Source: an uncultured Collinsella sp.
GTDB lineage: Bacteria > Actinomycetota > Coriobacteriia > Coriobacteriales > Coriobacteriaceae
NCBI GenBank assembly: GCA_900754075.1
Contig: CAAEBN010000065.1
Span: 1 to 64,000 of the forward strand
DNA length: 64,000 nt
Direction: 5' to 3'
This document shows positions 44,244-53,548 of this stretch, piece by piece. Positions within the stretch are counted from its first letter, which is position 1; the number at the start of each line of letters is the position of its first letter. The position numbers and the translations under genes were made by a program. The notes under the pieces are model-generated. The model saw only the letters and a list, made by a program, of their open reading frames with translations. It was not told the origin of the DNA and did no database searches.

Positions 44244-45494
44244 CTAGCTCCTTGCATATCTACGCAGTGCGATGGCGGCATTGTGTCCGCCAAAGCCCAG
44301 GTTGGTCGAAAGCGCCCAGGTGAGGTCGGCGCGAACCGCTCGATTAGGCGTGTAATCAAGATCGCAGACGGGATCGGGCGTGTGGTAGTTAATGGTCGGG
44401 GGCACCACGCCCTGCTCGAGCGCCATGGCACAGGCCATGATCTCGATGGCGCCCGTAGCACCGATCATGTGGCCGGTCATCGACTTGGTCGACGAGACGT
44501 GCGCGGCGCGTGCCGCGTCCTCGCCGAGCGCACGCTTTATGCCCGCCGTCTCGGACGAATCGTTGAGCTTGGTCGAGGTGCCGTGAGCGTTGATGTAGAG
44601 ACCCTCGGAAGGCTTAACGTCGCCCTCAGCCACCGCCAGCGATATCGCACGGGCAATGCCGGCAGCCTCGGGATCGGGGCTCGTGATGTGATAGGCATCA
44701 TCGGTGTTGCCGTAGCCCACGACCTCGGCATAAATGTGCGCACCGCGCGCCTGCGCATGCTCCATGCTCTCGAGAACCAGCACGCAGGCGCCCTCGCCCA
44801 TCACAAAGCCGTCGCGGTCTGCATCAAACGGACGGCAAGCCGTCGACGGGTCAGGATTAGTGGTGAGAGCACGGCAGGATGTAAAGCCCGCAACGGCATC
44901 GGGGATGATTGCGGCCTCGGCGCCGCCGGCGAGAATCGCATCGGCATAGCCATGCTTGATGGCGCGGAACGCCTCGCCCACGGCATGGGCCGAGGTCGCG
45001 CAGGCGGTCACCACGGGCAGGGTCGGGCCATTTGCCTTGTGGCGGATTGCGATATTGCCCGAAGCCATATTGGGGATCATCATCGCGATCATATAGGGCG
45101 ATGCGCGGCGGGGCCCACGGTCGGCAATCGTGTGGACGTTGTCGACGAGTGTCTGCATGCCGCCCACGCCCGAACCCACGTAGACGCCCAGGCGCTCGCG
45201 ATCGATGGCGCCCTCGACATCAAAGCCCGCATCGTGCATGGCCTCGTCCGACGCTGCCAGGGCAAACTGAACGCAGGGGTCCAGGTGCTTGGCGTCACGC
45301 TTGCCAAAGTACTCGTTGCCGTCAAAACCCTTGACCTCGGCCGCCACCTTAACGGCAAACGCATCGGTATCGAAGTGCGTGATCGGGCCGATGCCGCACG
45401 TGCCGGCGCACATGGCCGCCCAGGTAGCAAGCGCCGTGTTACCGAGCGGCGATACGGCACCGATACCGGTGATTGCAACTCTCTGTTCCATCAT
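44244..45494 (-). CDS. fabF: 3-oxoacyl-ACP synthase II
   Basis: A 416-aa condensing enzyme. Cys165 (VTACATS) with the later His residues in INAHGTSTKLND and SMTGHMIGATG forms the Cys-His-His triad of FabF/FabB. It extends acyl-ACP with malonyl-ACP. The ATG at 45494 lies 3 bases after GAGGAG; the next ATG (45491) has better spacing, so the first residue is uncertain by one. Confidence 0.96.
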   Translation of the reverse strand: MMEQRVAITGIGAVSPLGNTALATWAAMCAGTCGIGPITHFDTDAFAVKVAAEVKGFDGNEYFGKRDAKHLDPCVQFALAASDEAMHDAGFDVEGAIDRERLGVYVGSGVGGMQTLVDNVHTIADRGPRRASPYMIAMMIPNMASGNIAIRHKANGPTLPVVTACATSAHAVGEAFRAIKHGYADAILAGGAEAAIIPDAVAGFTSCRALTTNPDPSTACRPFDADRDGFVMGEGACVLVLESMEHAQARGAHIYAEVVGYGNTDDAYHITSPDPEAAGIARAISLAVAEGDVKPSEGLYINAHGTSTKLNDSSETAGIKRALGEDAARAAHVSSTKSMTGHMIGATGAIEIMACAMALEQGVVPPTINYHTPDPVCDLDYTPNRAVRADLTWALSTNLGFGGHNAAIALRRYARS

Positions 45495-45530
45495 GGTCTC
45501 CTCATCCAAGCCGTTGTTCGGCCCTGGTTT

Positions 45531-46304
45531 CTACATCGCCATTCCGCCGTCGACGCGCACGACCTCGCCCGTAATGTAGGCAGCCGCATCACCCGCCAAA
45601 AAGCGCACCACGCCGGCCACTTCCTCGGGGCGCGCCATGCGCCTCAGGGGAATCTGCTCCTCGCACTCCGCACGCACCTTATCCGATAGCTTTGCCGTCA
45701 TATCGGTCTCGACAAACCCGGGGGCGACCGCGTTCACTCGTACGCCGCGGGGCGCAAGCTCGCGCGCCACCGCCTTGGTAAGCCCTATCACGCCCGCCTT
45801 GGAGGCAGCGTAGTTGGCCTGTCCGGCATTGCCCATCAGGCCTACGACCGAGCTCATGTTGACGACGCAACCGCCGCGCTGACGCATAAAGGTCTTGGTG
45901 AGTGCGCGCGTCATATTGAACGTGCCCCTGAGATTGACATCGAGCACGCGGTCGAAGGCATCGTCGCCCATACGCATGAGCAGGCCGTCGCGCGTGATGC
46001 CGGCGTTGTTGACGAGCGCCCAAATGGAGCCAAAGTCGTTGAGGACCGCTTCCACGCATGCGTTGACGGCAGCGGGTTCGGCCACGTCACATTGATATGC
46101 GCGCGCCGTGGCGCCAGCCGCCTCGCAGGCTTCGCACGTCTCGCGCGCCGCATCGACGCTGCCGGCATAGACGACCGCGATATCGTAGCCATCCTCCGCC
46201 AGGCCCACGGCACAAGCGCGACCGATGCCGCGCGAGCCACCCGTGATCAGCGCCACGCGGCGCGATCCGTCGCGCTCGAACGCGCCGTTGTTCAAGTTGC
46301 CCAT
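45531..46304 (-). CDS. fabG: 3-oxoacyl-ACP reductase
   Basis: A 257-aa short-chain dehydrogenase. The NADP site is TGGSRGIGRA, the catalytic Ser-Tyr-Lys set is in NMSSVVGLMGNAGQANYAASK, and PGFVETDMT follows. It reduces 3-oxoacyl-ACP. The RBS GAAAGGAA lies just before the ATG. It stands between fabD and fabF. Confidence 0.96.
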   Translation of the reverse strand: MGNLNNGAFERDGSRRVALITGGSRGIGRACAVGLAEDGYDIAVVYAGSVDAARETCEACEAAGATARAYQCDVAEPAAVNACVEAVLNDFGSIWALVNNAGITRDGLLMRMGDDAFDRVLDVNLRGTFNMTRALTKTFMRQRGGCVVNMSSVVGLMGNAGQANYAASKAGVIGLTKAVARELAPRGVRVNAVAPGFVETDMTAKLSDKVRAECEEQIPLRRMARPEEVAGVVRFLAGDAAAYITGEVVRVDGGMAM

Positions 46305-46334
46305 GTCATTCCTTTCGGGTTACAGCCCTGTGGG

Positions 46335-47261
46335 CTATGCGAGTTCGTCAGCAATAGCTGCGACCTGTTCGGCCGTTTCGCACGAATACACACGAACGTC
46401 GCTCAGCGTACGCTTGACCAAGCCGGACAGCGTTTTGCCGGGGCCGACCTCAATAAACGTGTCGATGCCTTTATCCTGCAGAGCATGCAGCGTGTCGACC
46501 CAGCGCACGGCATGACTCACCTGGTTGGCCAAGACATCCGACGCCGCTAGCGGGTCGGCCGGATAGGGCGCCGCCGTCATATTTGCCATAACGGGAATGA
46601 GCAGCGGGGACGGCGCGTGGCCGGCTTGGATATACGTCGCCAGCCCTTCAGTCGCCTCGGCCATATAGGGGCTATGGAATGCACCCGACACCGCGACCTT
46701 CATGGCCCGGCCACCAGCCTCTTTTACCAGGGCGTCGAGGGTCTGCAACGCATCGGGCGCTCCGGCCACAACCGTCTGCTGGGGGCTGTTGTAGTTGACC
46801 GGCCAGCAGTCCTCGCCGGCCTGTTTTGCCAGGCCCTCGGCTTGCGCCGCATCGAGCTTAATGACGGCACGCATGCCGCCCGGATGGCGCTCGGCCGCCG
46901 TGGCCATCAATGCTGCGCGCTCACATACGAGCTCAAAACCCGCTCGCGTATCGAATGCCCCCGCAAAGGTGAGTGCAGCGACCTCGCCCAGCGAGAATCC
47001 CGCACAGGCGGCAGGCACCACGCCGCGCTCGCGCAGGGCGACGGCGACAGCCAAGTCGTGCACGAACACGCAAGGCTGCGTGTTCTCGGTCTGCGAGAGC
47101 TCCTCCTTGGAGGCGCTCCGGCACTGCTCGCTGGTCCCCGGGCGCACCTCATCGGCAATGGCGAACACCTCGGCAGCCGCCGGCGATGCCTCGATGAGGT
47201 CGACGCCCATCGCGGGATGCTGGGCACCCTGACCGGCAAACAGAAACGCTACGCTACCCAT
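46335..47261 (-). CDS. fabD: Malonyl-CoA:ACP transacylase
   Basis: A 308-aa transacylase. FLFAGQGAQHPAMG at the N-terminus and the nucleophile Ser90 in GFSLGE are diagnostic, and SGAFHSPYM holds the His. It loads malonate onto ACP. It starts inside the fabK end (13-base overlap), which implies coupled translation. Confidence 0.96.
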   Translation of the reverse strand: MGSVAFLFAGQGAQHPAMGVDLIEASPAAAEVFAIADEVRPGTSEQCRSASKEELSQTENTQPCVFVHDLAVAVALRERGVVPAACAGFSLGEVAALTFAGAFDTRAGFELVCERAALMATAAERHPGGMRAVIKLDAAQAEGLAKQAGEDCWPVNYNSPQQTVVAGAPDALQTLDALVKEAGGRAMKVAVSGAFHSPYMAEATEGLATYIQAGHAPSPLLIPVMANMTAAPYPADPLAASDVLANQVSHAVRWVDTLHALQDKGIDTFIEVGPGKTLSGLVKRTLSDVRVYSCETAEQVAAIADELA

Positions 47262-48193
47262 GCGAACGCACCCTTCAGGACATGCTCGGCGCCATCGACC
47301 AGATCGTCGACGATTTCGCGTGCGCTCTGGCGCTTGTTGACCATGCCGGCAATCTGCCCGCACAAATACGAACCCTCTTCGTAATTACCGTCCTTTGCGG
47401 CTTTACGAAGCGCGCCCGTGCCCATGGCCCCGAGCTCCTCGGGGCTTGCGCCCGCCGCCTCGTTCTTGGCATACGCGTTGGTGAAGGGGCTCTTGAGGGC
47501 GCGAACCGGATGTCCCGTCGAGCGACCGGTCGCACGCGTCGACGTGTCGCCCGCCTTGAGCACCAGCTCTTTGTACTGTTCGGATACGGTGCACTCGTTT
47601 GCGACCAGAAAGCGTGTTCCCACCTGGACGCCGGCGGCGCCGAGCATAAAGGCGGCCGCCACACCGCGGCCATCGGCGATGCCGCCAGCCGCAACTACGG
47701 GAATATCGACCGCATCGACAACCTGCGGCACTAGTGCCATCGTCGAGGTCTCTCCAATATGGCCGCCTGATTCGGTGCCCTCGGCAACCACGGCAGTTGC
47801 TCCGCGACGCGCCACGAGACGCGCCAGCGCCACCGAAGCCACGACGGGAATAACCTTGATGCCCGCATCGCTCCAGGCCTTCATGTACTTGGTGGGATTG
47901 CCGGCGCCGGTCACCACAACGGGCACCTGCTCATCAATCACCACTTGTGCGACCTCGTCGACAAACGGGCTCATGAGCATAACGTTGACGCCAAAGGGCT
48001 TATCCGTCTTGGCGCGCAGCTCGTGAATCTGATCGCGCAGCCAGTTTGCGTCGGCATTCATGGCCGCGATAATGCCTAAGCCGCCTGCCTCGGACACGGC
48101 AGATGCCAGCGAGGCGTCGGCAATCCAAGCCATGCCACCCTGGAACACGGGTTTTTCGATGCCGAGCAGATCGCAGAGAGGAGACTTGAGCAT
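47249..48193 (-). CDS. fabK: Enoyl-ACP reductase, FabK type
   Basis: A 314-aa FMN-dependent TIM-barrel reductase of the FabK/2-nitropropane-dioxygenase-like family (PVFQGGMAWIADASLASAVS, EGTESGGHIG, AAGGIADGRGVAAAFMLGA, QVGTRFL). It reduces enoyl-ACP, closing the elongation cycle. FabK is not inhibited by triclosan, unlike FabI; no fabI is seen here. GTG at 48196 and ATG at 48193 are both possible starts; GGAG favours the ATG. Confidence 0.92.
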   Translation of the reverse strand: MLKSPLCDLLGIEKPVFQGGMAWIADASLASAVSEAGGLGIIAAMNADANWLRDQIHELRAKTDKPFGVNVMLMSPFVDEVAQVVIDEQVPVVVTGAGNPTKYMKAWSDAGIKVIPVVASVALARLVARRGATAVVAEGTESGGHIGETSTMALVPQVVDAVDIPVVAAGGIADGRGVAAAFMLGAAGVQVGTRFLVANECTVSEQYKELVLKAGDTSTRATGRSTGHPVRALKSPFTNAYAKNEAAGASPEELGAMGTGALRKAAKDGNYEEGSYLCGQIAGMVNKRQSAREIVDDLVDGAEHVLKGAFAWVA

Positions 48194-48195
48194 CA

Positions 48196-48432
48196 CTACT
48201 TCTCCAATGCCGCCTCGACCGTATCGACGAACTCGCCGACCGTCTTGGGGTTCTCCTCGGTATCGAGCTCAATGCCAAACTCGTCCTCGACGGCAACGAG
48301 GATCTCGACGGTACCCAGGCTGTCGAGGCCAATCTCCTCGAGCGTGGACTCGGGCTTCATCTCGACATCGTCAAGGCCGGCGGTCTCGCGGATAACGTCG
48401 CAAACGCGCTCGAAGGTCTTCTGATCTGCCAT
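48196..48432 (-). CDS. acpP: Acyl carrier protein
   Basis: A 78-aa ACP with the phosphopantetheine attachment site Ser38 in GLDSLGTVE, acidic as expected. It carries the growing fatty acid. It lies between fabH and fabK. Confidence 0.97.
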   Translation of the reverse strand: MADQKTFERVCDVIRETAGLDDVEMKPESTLEEIGLDSLGTVEILVAVEDEFGIELDTEENPKTVGEFVDTVEAALEK

Positions 48433-48484
48433 GGTAGTTCTCCTTTGTTTGTGCCCCAGGGGCGTTTTTATTTCCTATGTGCAA

Positions 48485-49444
48485 CTACTTCCAGCGAAGT
48501 AGATAGCCACCTACATCCAAGCCGGCGCCAAATCCGACCAGGGCGATGGTGTCGCCCGCGTGCAGCGCGCCGGTATTTGCCAGTCGATCGAGAGCAAGCG
48601 GAATGCAGGCGCTCGAGATGTTGCCGGTTTCACGCAACGTTCGGACCACGCGCTCGTCCGGCACGCCCAGGCGCTTGACCGCCTGGCTCAAGATTCGTTC
48701 GTTAGCCTGATGGAATACAAAGTGGTCGATGTCCTCGACCGCGGTGCTCGCGTCGCAGGCGAGCTTGTTGACCGTGTCGCAGATGGCGTTGACGCCGAAC
48801 TTGAACACGCGGCGGCCATTCATGGACAGCACGCTTTCGCAGTCCTGCGCCGTCTTATACGGCGAGGAGCCCGCCAATCCGGGGACGCGCAGTGTTTCGA
48901 CGTCAGGCGACGTCGAAAGCTCAACAGCAAGGGGATTCTCTCCCCCAGCCCCTATGACCGCAGCACCCGCGCCATCGCCAAAGAGCACGCACGTGGCACG
49001 GTCGGTCCAATCGAGCGCGCGCGTCATCTGCTCGGCGGCTACGACCAGCACGTGCTTGGCGCGACCGCGGGCGATATAGCCCTCGGCGACATCGAGCGCA
49101 AATACGAAGCCGGCACAAGCCGCCGAAACGTCGAAGGCAGGACATGTGGCACCCAGGCGCTCGGCAACGGCGCACGCTTCGGCAGGAACGAGATGATCGC
49201 CCGTCGTCGTCGAGCAGACGATAAGATCCAGCTGGCTCGCATCGATTCCGGACGCCTGGAGCGCTTGCTCGCTCGCTGCCACGGCAAGGTCGTCGAGTGA
49301 CTCGGCGGTGCACACATGGCGGCTCTTGATCCCCGTGCGAGTAAAAATCCACTCATCCGAGGTATCGAGGAACTCGGACAGCTCGTCGTTGGAAACACTG
49401 CGCGCAGGAAGTGCCGAGCCCGTTCCCAGTATCGTGAAACCCAT
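48485..49444 (-). CDS. fabH: 3-oxoacyl-ACP synthase III
   Basis: A 319-aa initiating condensing enzyme with the triad Cys110 (SAACAGF), His in FHQANERI and Asn in TGNISSA. It starts fatty-acid synthesis from acetyl-CoA or a branched acyl-CoA and malonyl-ACP. It is the first gene of the operon. The start at 49444 has an ideal AAAGGAGG. Its promoter contains a duplicated 19-bp element. Confidence 0.96.
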   Translation of the reverse strand: MGFTILGTGSALPARSVSNDELSEFLDTSDEWIFTRTGIKSRHVCTAESLDDLAVAASEQALQASGIDASQLDLIVCSTTTGDHLVPAEACAVAERLGATCPAFDVSAACAGFVFALDVAEGYIARGRAKHVLVVAAEQMTRALDWTDRATCVLFGDGAGAAVIGAGGENPLAVELSTSPDVETLRVPGLAGSSPYKTAQDCESVLSMNGRRVFKFGVNAICDTVNKLACDASTAVEDIDHFVFHQANERILSQAVKRLGVPDERVVRTLRETGNISSACIPLALDRLANTGALHAGDTIALVGFGAGLDVGGYLLRWK

Positions 49445-49460
49445 CACTAACCTCCTTTGC

Positions 49461-49527
49461 GTTGTTGACGTGTTTACATCGACCAAGAGAGGATAGCGCA
49501 TTTCAGTCGTTGTTGACGTGTTAACAT
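49461..49527 (-). promoter_or_regulatory. fab operon promoter with duplicated 19-bp element
   Basis: GTTGTTGACGTGTTTACAT (49461-49479) and the same with one change (49509-49527) lie in direct repeat 48 bases apart. A minus-strand -10-like TATCCT (49490-49495) sits between them. One copy overlaps the -35 region; the other is in the 5' leader. A repressor of fatty-acid synthesis bound to both could block and loop the promoter. No regulator gene for it is in the window. Confidence 0.6.
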
Positions 49528-49620
49528 TAAATTGTCCAAATGCGACAAAGGCTTCACATTGTGTCTGTCTCTCGACACCATTGCGTTATTCACTTAATCA
49601 TTAAGGAGGTAGCAGCCGCT

Positions 49621-50397
49621 ATGGATGCCCAATTAACGATAGTCGACGTAACCGGATCGACCAACGATGACCTGCTCGAAGCAGGAAAACAAGGAGCTCC
49701 GCACGGCACAGGACTTGCCGCCCGGGCTCAGACAGCAGGACGTGGCCGGCGCGGCCACAAGTGGGATTCAACCGCCGGCAACCTATTGCTTTCGATTGTC
49801 CTGCGTCCACGTGTTGATCCCGCCAAGTACTCTGGCCTTGCCGCCGTCAGCGGCCTAGCGGTGCTCGAGGCGCTCGAAAAGCAGGGTCTTGCTAACGAGA
49901 TCGGCCTCAAATGGCCCAACGACCTCGTCGCGCGAGGGCACAAACTCGGCGGTATCTTGGTCGAGGCGGCTCGTGACAACGAGGGCAAGCCCTTTGCCGT
50001 CTGCGGCATTGGCGTCAATGTGAACTATGTGCCTTCGGAGGTTCCCGATGGCGGCCTGCCGGCAATCGGCCTCTCGGACCTCAACGAGAATGTGCCCGCC
50101 GTCGATGTGCTACTCAAGGAGGTCTATCACGCGGTCGCGAACGCTGTGGACGCGTGGGCAGATCTGCTCAACGCCATGGAAGAAAACGCCGGACCGCTCG
50201 CGCCCGTCCACGGCGAATATATCGGTCGTCTCAATTGGATTGGGGAGCGCGTTACCGCCCGCTCCCCCGCTGGGGACGAGCTGGCGCGTGGCATCTTTCA
50301 AACGGTCGATGACTTTGGTCGCGCGTGCATCGAGACGGAAGACGACTTGCGATCCTTCCATTTTGAGGAGGCATCTCTGCGTCCCATTGGTAAATAA
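49621..50397 (+). CDS. birA: Biotin--[acetyl-CoA-carboxylase] ligase
   Basis: A 258-aa ligase without the N-terminal DNA-binding domain of E. coli BirA, so class I and not itself a repressor. The biotin-AMP-binding loop GRGRRG is near residue 40, and LKWPNDLVARGHKLGGILVE is conserved. It biotinylates AccB and so activates the carboxylase encoded in the divergent operon. The ATG at 49621 has AAGGAGG about 11 bases upstream. Confidence 0.93.
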   Translation: MDAQLTIVDVTGSTNDDLLEAGKQGAPHGTGLAARAQTAGRGRRGHKWDSTAGNLLLSIVLRPRVDPAKYSGLAAVSGLAVLEALEKQGLANEIGLKWPNDLVARGHKLGGILVEAARDNEGKPFAVCGIGVNVNYVPSEVPDGGLPAIGLSDLNENVPAVDVLLKEVYHAVANAVDAWADLLNAMEENAGPLAPVHGEYIGRLNWIGERVTARSPAGDELARGIFQTVDDFGRACIETEDDLRSFHFEEASLRPIGK

Positions 50398-50457
50398 GGC
50401 GCCACAGCCACCCATTCGGCCGCATTATCCGGGCCCCGGAGGCCATCATTCAAAACA

Positions 50458-50495
50458 AAAGAGCCCCGCTACCGTAATGGCAGCGGGGCTCTGTA
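50458..50495. terminator. Bidirectional terminator between birA and rpsJ
   Basis: AGAGCCCCGCT (50460-50470) pairs with 50482-50492. A-rich sequence lies to the left, so on the minus strand TTTTGTTTT follows the stem. It ends the str operon after rpsJ and can stop birA transcripts. Confidence 0.85.
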
Positions 50496-50513
50496 AGCTA
50501 TGAGCGATATCGC

Positions 50514-50822
50514 TTAGAGCTTGATGTCGATGTCGACGCCAGCGGGGAGGTCGAGACGCATAAGCGAATCAACGGTGCCCGAGGTGGGGTCGAGGATGTC
50601 GATGAGGCGCTTGTGGGTGCGCATCTCGAACTGCTCACGGGAGTCCTTGTTCACGTGCGGCGAGCGGATAACCGTGTACAGGTTGCGCTCGGTGGGCAGG
50701 GGGACAGGACCGGAAACGCGAGCGCCGGTCTTCTGAGCGGTCTCGACGATGAGCTTCGCGGACTGATCGACGACCTCGTGATCATAGCCCTTGAGGCGAA
50801 TGCGGATCTTCTGGGTAGCCAA
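50514..50822 (-). CDS. rpsJ: Ribosomal protein S10 (uS10)
   Basis: A 102-aa S10 (KIRIRLKGYDHEVVDQSAKLIVE, GPVPLPTERNLYTVIRSPHVNKDSREQFEMRTHKR). It also acts as NusE in antitermination. In most bacteria rpsJ starts the S10 operon or follows tuf. Here it closes the str operon after fusA, and a terminator follows at once, about 25 kb from rplC. Confidence 0.98.
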   Translation of the reverse strand: MATQKIRIRLKGYDHEVVDQSAKLIVETAQKTGARVSGPVPLPTERNLYTVIRSPHVNKDSREQFEMRTHKRLIDILDPTSGTVDSLMRLDLPAGVDIDIKL

Positions 50823-50882
50823 CTTAAACCTCCAAAGAGTGCGAGAGATGTTCTCGCGGATTACGTAACAGGGAGCTCGAAC

Positions 50883-52982
50883 TTAGGCGTTCTTGCTCAT
50901 GACCTCGTCCACGATGGACTTGGGCGCGGGCTCATAAGAGTCGAACTGCATCGTGTAGGATGCACGGCCCTGGGTCTGGGAGCGAAGGTCGGTAGCGTAA
51001 CCGAACATCTCGCCCAGCGGCACCTTGGCACGGATGAGCTTGCTGTTCTTGCGATCCTCCATGCCCTCGATCTTGCCGCGGCGACCGGAGAGGTTGCCCA
51101 TAACGTCGCCCATGTACTGCTCGGGGGTCTCGACCTCGACAGCCATGATCGGCTCGAGCAGCTGCGGATCGGACTTCTTGAGGGCGTCCTTGATAGCCAT
51201 GGAACCGGCGATCTTGAAGGCGGCCTCGGAGGAGTCGACCTCGTGGTAAGAACCGTCGAACAGGGTGACCTTGACGTCGAGGACCGGGAAGCCGGCGATA
51301 ACACCGGTGTTCAGGGCCTCCTGGATGCCCTTGTCGATGGACGGGATGTACTCCTTGGGCACGACGCCGCCGACGATAGCGTTGACGAACTCGTAGCCGA
51401 AGCCCTCCTCCATCTTCTCGAGCTTGATGACGGCGTGGCCGTACTGACCGCGACCACCGGACTGACGGACGAACTTGCCCTCAGCCTTCTCGACGTCGTG
51501 ACCAGCGGTCTCGCGGTAGGCAACCTGGGGCTTACCAACGTTAGCGTCAACCTTGAACTCGCGGAGCAGACGGTCGACGATGATCTCGAGGTGCAGCTCA
51601 CCCATGCCGGCGATGATGGTCTGGCCGGTCTCGTGGTTGGTGGACACCTGGAAGGTCGGGTCCTCCTCGGCGAGCTTGGTCAGAGCCAGGGACATCTTGT
51701 CCTGCTCGGCCTTGGTCTTGGGCTCGATGGCAACGTCGATAACGGGCTTAGCGAACTCGATCTTCTCGAGGACGATCTCCTTGCCCTCGGCGCACAGGGT
51801 GTCACCGGTGGTGGAGTTCTTGAAGCCGACGCAAGCGACGATGTCGCCGGCGGCAGCGTCGTCACGGTCGATACGCTCGGCGGCGTTCATCTCGAGGATG
51901 CGGCCGAGGCGCTCACGCTGACCGTTGGAAGCGTTGACAACGTAGGAGCCGGACTCGGCGCGGCCGGAGTAAACACGGACGTAGGTGAGCTTACCGACGA
52001 ACGGGTCGGTCATGATCTTGAAGACCAGGCCGGAGAAGGGCTCGTCGAAGGAAGGATGACGCTCGATCTCCTCGCCGGTGTCCGGATCGGTACCGGTGAC
52101 GGCCTCGACGTCGAGCGGGCTGGGCAGGTAGTCGACGACAGCGTCGAGCAGCTCCTGGACGCCCTTGTTCTTGTAGGCGGAGCCCACGAAAACGAGGTTG
52201 AGCTCGTTGGCCAGAACGCCCTTGCGCAGAGCAGCCTTGAGCTCCTCGACGGTGAAGTCCTCCTCCATGAGGATCTTCTCCATGAGCTCGTCGTCAAAGC
52301 TGGCAGCAGCGTCGAGGAGCTCCTCGCGCTTGGTGGCAGCGATGTCGGCGAACTCAGCCGGGATCTCGTCCATCGGCTCGGGGTAGGTCATGCCCTTGTC
52401 GTCGGCCTTGAAGTCCCATGCGGTCATGGTAACGAGGTCGATGACGCCCCAGAAGTTGTCCTCGGCGCCCATCGGGACCTGAGCGGCCACGGCGTTGGCG
52501 TCGAGACGATCCTTCATGGTCTCGATAGCGTTGAAGAAGTCAGCGCCCACGCGGTCATACTTGTTGATGAAGGCGATGCGGGGGACGTTGAAGGTAGAAG
52601 CCTGACGCCAAACGGTCTCAGACTGGGGCTGAACGCCGGCAACGGCGTCGAAGACGGCGACAGCGCCATCGAGGACGCGCAGGCAGCGCTCGACCTCGGC
52701 GGTGAAGTCAACGTGGCCCGGGGTGTCGATGATCTGGATGCGGTAGTCTTTACCGTCCTTATTCCAGAAGCACGTGGTAGCAGCGGAGGTAATGGTTACG
52801 CCGCGCTCCTGCTCCTGAACCATCCAGTCCATGGTGGCAGCGCCCTCATGGACCTCACCGATCTTGTGGGTCTTACCGGTGTAGTAAAGAATACGCTCGG
52901 TCGTGGTGGTCTTACCGGCATCGATGTGAGCCATGATGCCGATGTTACGGGTATCGGAAAGCTTGTACTTAGGCTTAGCCAT
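50883..52982 (-). CDS. fusA: Elongation factor G
   Basis: A 699-aa EF-G with the GTPase motifs AHIDAGKTTTTER, DTPGHVDF and NKYD, and five-domain length. It moves tRNAs and mRNA after each peptide bond. It lies 19 bases after rpsG and 60 before rpsJ. tuf, usually next, is absent from this place. Confidence 0.98.
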   Translation of the reverse strand: MAKPKYKLSDTRNIGIMAHIDAGKTTTTERILYYTGKTHKIGEVHEGAATMDWMVQEQERGVTITSAATTCFWNKDGKDYRIQIIDTPGHVDFTAEVERCLRVLDGAVAVFDAVAGVQPQSETVWRQASTFNVPRIAFINKYDRVGADFFNAIETMKDRLDANAVAAQVPMGAEDNFWGVIDLVTMTAWDFKADDKGMTYPEPMDEIPAEFADIAATKREELLDAAASFDDELMEKILMEEDFTVEELKAALRKGVLANELNLVFVGSAYKNKGVQELLDAVVDYLPSPLDVEAVTGTDPDTGEEIERHPSFDEPFSGLVFKIMTDPFVGKLTYVRVYSGRAESGSYVVNASNGQRERLGRILEMNAAERIDRDDAAAGDIVACVGFKNSTTGDTLCAEGKEIVLEKIEFAKPVIDVAIEPKTKAEQDKMSLALTKLAEEDPTFQVSTNHETGQTIIAGMGELHLEIIVDRLLREFKVDANVGKPQVAYRETAGHDVEKAEGKFVRQSGGRGQYGHAVIKLEKMEEGFGYEFVNAIVGGVVPKEYIPSIDKGIQEALNTGVIAGFPVLDVKVTLFDGSYHEVDSSEAAFKIAGSMAIKDALKKSDPQLLEPIMAVEVETPEQYMGDVMGNLSGRRGKIEGMEDRKNSKLIRAKVPLGEMFGYATDLRSQTQGRASYTMQFDSYEPAPKSIVDEVMSKNA

Positions 52983-53001
52983 GTTAGTTCCTTACCTTAA
53001 C

Positions 53002-53475
53002 TTACCAACGATAGTGAGAGAACGCGCGGTTGGCCTCGGCCATCTTGAAGACGTCCTCACGCTTCTTGACGGAAGCGCCCAGGCCGTTGGAGGCGTCGAG
53101 GATCTCGTTGGCGAGACGCTCGGCCATGGTCTTCTCCTTGCGAGCGCGGGAGAAGTTGACGATCCAGCGGATACCCAGAGCGGTGGAACGACGGGAGTTG
53201 ACCTCCATCGGGACCTGATAGGTAGCGCCACCGACACGCTTGGGCTTAACCTCGAGCGTGGGCTTGACGTTGTCCATAGCCTTCTTGAAGGTAGCGAGAG
53301 CGTCGCCACCCTCGGACTTCTCGGCAACGATCTCGAAAGCGGTGTAAACGATGCGCTCAGCGGTGGCCTTCTTGCCGTCAAGAAGGACCTTGTTGATGAG
53401 CTGAGTCACCAGGCGGTTGTTGTAAACGGCGTCAGGCTGAACCTCACGACGATTAGCTGCTGCACGACGCGGCAT
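53002..53475 (-). CDS. rpsG: Ribosomal protein S7 (uS7)
   Basis: A 157-aa S7 (MPRRAAANRREVQPDAVYNNRLVTQLINKVLLDGKK, RRSTALGIRWIVNFSRAR). It nucleates the 30S head and is the usual str-operon repressor in other bacteria. Standard order follows rpsL. Confidence 0.98.
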   Translation of the reverse strand: MPRRAAANRREVQPDAVYNNRLVTQLINKVLLDGKKATAERIVYTAFEIVAEKSEGGDALATFKKAMDNVKPTLEVKPKRVGGATYQVPMEVNSRRSTALGIRWIVNFSRARKEKTMAERLANEILDASNGLGASVKKREDVFKMAEANRAFSHYRW

Positions 53476-53548
53476 GTGAAATCTCCTTAAGTGTCTACCG
53501 TGCGGCGCTTAGGCGGCACACGGCGAAAGTATCAAAACGTTATCTGGC

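Noticed and set aside
49621..50397. BirA as the repressor binding the duplicated fab promoter element
   Set aside because: The ligase starts at the catalytic domain and lacks the DNA-binding winged helix.
50613..53000. Long plus-strand open frame opposite rpsJ and fusA
   Set aside because: It runs antisense to highly conserved genes, and its repetitive Val/Leu/Gly/Asp make-up is an artefact of codon bias.
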